Shown in pieces: positions 62,640 to 64,000 of a DNA stretch of 64,000 nucleotides. The stretch is from assembly GCF_018069625.1 (NCBI RefSeq), contig NZ_CP072941.1:4030001-4094000 (forward strand). Reading direction: 5' to 3'. The stretch comes from Streptomyces yatensis. Lineage in GTDB: Bacteria; Actinomycetota; Actinomycetes; Streptomycetales; Streptomycetaceae. The stretch's first letter is position 1. Each line of letters starts with the position of its first letter. A model generated the notes under the pieces. It was not told the DNA's origin and did not search any database. It saw only the letters and a list, made by a program, of their open reading frames with translations. The position numbers were made by a program, and so were the translations under genes.

Positions 62640-63034
62640 GGGTGGACGTACCCCCTCGGGAGAGGTTGGGGTGCGACGGCGTCGCGGGAGTGAGGTATCC
62701 CCGCCGTAGACGGGGAACGGACCGGGCTCAGGCCCTACTGGGAGGGCCGAGCGCCGGCCCTCCGCGTCATACGCACGATCCGCACAGTCGTCCGTGTGCA
62801 AAGGGCCTCCCGGACGGACGGCCCATGCCGTCCGCTGGCAGTTCGACACCCAACTGGACAGGTGGGACAGGGCGTCGACCTGGAAGGGATATTCCCTCGA
62901 ACGTGCGGGGGCATGCAACGGCATATGACGGCGCGGATATGAACGTTGTGAAACCAGCGTGCTACACGGCCCGGGGCCGGACGCCGAGCGGCGTCCGGCC
63001 CCGGGCCGGTGAACTGCGGTGCTACAGACCGGAA
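62640..63034. other. 395-nt gap between uppS and phoH
   Basis: It holds the phoH promoter and the uppS terminator. No coding frame is supported. AT-rich spots near 62920-62965 (GCATATGACG, GAACGTTGTG) are candidates for the phoH promoter. Confidence 0.4.
62968..63007 (-). terminator. 19-bp perfect hairpin after uppS
   Basis: GGCCCGGGGCCGGACGCCG (62968-62986) and its exact reverse complement (62989-63007) flank AG. It lies 28 nt past the uppS stop on the leftward strand. Confidence 0.85.
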
Positions 63035-63796
63035 CTAGTAGCCGTACCTGCGATGACGGGCGGCGTAGTCACGCAGTGCGCGGAGGAAGTCGACCTTGCG
63101 GAAAGCGGGCCAGAAAACTTCACAGAAGTAGTACTCCGAATGGGCGCTCTGCCACAGCATGAAGCCCGAGAGCCGCTGCTCACCGCTGGTGCGGATGACC
63201 AGGTCGGGATCGGGCTGCCCACGGGTGTACAGGTGTTCGGAGATGAGGTCGATGTCGACGACCTCGGCGAGCTCCTCGAAGGAGGTGCCCTTGGTGGCGT
63301 GGTCCAGCAGCAGCGACCGCACCGCGTCGGCGATCTCCTGCCGTCCGCCGTAGCCGACGGCCACGTTGACCAGTATTCCGTCGATGTGCTCGGTGTCCCG
63401 CTCGGCCTCCTTGAGGACCGTCTGGGTCCGGGAGGGCAGCAGATCGCGGTTGCCGACGTGGTGCACCCGCCAGCGGCCGTCGGTGGCCAGATCGCGCACC
63501 GCGCCCTCGATGATGCTCAGGAGCGGGCCCAGCTCGTCCTCGGGGCGGTCCAGGTTGTCGGTGGAGAGCAGCCAGAGGGTGACGACCTCGACGTCCGTCT
63601 CGCTGCACCAGCCGAGCAGCTCCTGGATCTTGCTGGCGCCCGCCTTGTGGCCCTGCTCGGCGGTGCCACCGGCCGCGCGGGCCCAGCGGCGGTTGCCGTC
63701 GAGGATGACGCCGATGTGCTTGGGCACCTGGGCGTGATCGAGGCGGCCTTCCACCCGGCGTGCGTAGAGCCCGTACACCAGGTCGCGCAACTTCAC
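63035..63796 (-). CDS. uppS: Isoprenyl transferase (undecaprenyl diphosphate synthase type)
   Basis: 253 aa cis-prenyltransferase. The catalytic Asp is D33 in [57 protein letters not shown] and the C-terminal W-P-x-F stretch all match. It extends a prenyl diphosphate with IPP to the lipid carrier of cell wall synthesis, using IPP made by IspH of this window. GTG at 63796 is chosen; GGAAG lies just before it. Confidence 0.93.
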   Translation of the reverse strand: MKLRDLVYGLYARRVEGRLDHAQVPKHIGVILDGNRRWARAAGGTAEQGHKAGASKIQELLGWCSETDVEVVTLWLLSTDNLDRPEDELGPLLSIIEGAVRDLATDGRWRVHHVGNRDLLPSRTQTVLKEAERDTEHIDGILVNVAVGYGGRQEIADAVRSLLLDHATKGTSFEELAEVVDIDLISEHLYTRGQPDPDLVIRTSGEQRLSGFMLWQSAHSEYYFCEVFWPAFRKVDFLRALRDYAARHRRYGY

Positions 63797-64000
63797 GTCT
63801 TCCAGCCCCTCAGTGCCTCGCCATGGCGGTCCGCCCCAAGGCCGACACCCTACTGCGGGGCGGGAGGGCTGGCTAACCGGGACGGCCAAAAGACCGCACT
63901 GCGTCACGCTTCGTAGCCGACCGTGCGGGATACGTGCCGCCCCCGGGGCCTCGGATGCCCGAAATAGAGCGGGCCGGTCCGTGGGGGGGAGTACGGACCG
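63797..64000. other. Right edge of the window, no gene supported
   Basis: The 204 nt upstream of uppS hold its promoter. GTGCGGGATACGTGCC (63923-63938) and a GGGGGG tract near the end show no coding signal. The next gene is outside the window. Confidence 0.4.

Overview
The window is a 64 kb piece of a Streptomyces chromosome. The support is very high GC with G or C in most third codon positions, frequent GTG starts, dense head-to-tail operons with 4-nt ATGA/GTGA overlaps, a WhiB-family regulator, a SpoIIE-type phosphatase with an anti-sigma-like ATPase domain, and many actinobacterial families (PadR-ABC-FtsX units, DUF4245, DUF1707, DUF6131, DUF6542). I see no rRNA, tRNA, CRISPR array, phage module or intact insertion sequence.

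Region 1 (about 1-9.5 kb) is accessory. It holds a histidine-kinase-type ATPase, a radical SAM protein and a divergent small-molecule-kinase-like protein, the last two translationally coupled. A secreted M1 peptidase, a YefM/YoeB toxin-antitoxin pair with a perfect palindromic operator, and a LysR-controlled group follow. That group has a small protein, an SDR and an aromatic-acid:H+ symporter, and ends in the wreck of an amidohydrolase/decarboxylase gene.

Region 2 (about 9.5-20.4 kb) is a carotenoid (isorenieratene-type) cluster in two divergent operons. crtE-crtI-crtB plus a Rieske protein run right. crtY-crtT-crtU plus an SDR run left. CrtE makes geranylgeranyl diphosphate, CrtB phytoene, CrtI lycopene and CrtY beta-carotene; CrtU converts beta-ionone rings to aromatic rings; CrtT, the SDR and the Rieske protein are tailoring candidates. 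The cluster is full of tandem repeats. The most striking is a 56-bp repeat at the crtT/crtU junction that creates a relay of short reading frames, each starting on the stop codon of the one before.

Region 3 (about 20.4-43.3 kb) is core chromosome: a DUF6131 membrane peptide, a GvpU-like protein, ychF, ppgK, ispH, xseAB, a nitroreductase, glpX, a WhiB-like protein (probably wblI), class I and class II fumarases, a GH18-like secreted protein, a two-gene polysaccharide deacetylase/glycosyltransferase unit, and a large SpoIIE phosphatase. From memory, the gene order from ychF to ahpD resembles the SCO5061 to SCO5031 stretch of S. coelicolor; this could not be checked here.

Region 4 (about 43.3-48.4 kb) is a quinate/shikimate catabolic locus: a TetR regulator divergent from an NAD-type shikimate/quinate dehydrogenase, a QuiC-like 3-dehydroshikimate dehydratase, and an Nramp-fold transporter that lacks the usual metal-binding residues and is a good candidate for uptake of the organic acid.

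Region 5 (about 48.4-64 kb) is core again: a class A penicillin-binding protein, an SPFH protein coupled to a ribbon-helix-helix protein, a PadR-regulated ABC/FtsX exporter, oxyR divergent from ahpCD, an AI-2E-family permease, a secreted lytic transglycosylase, PhoH and undecaprenyl diphosphate synthase. Convergent or tandem units are separated by strong perfect hairpins.
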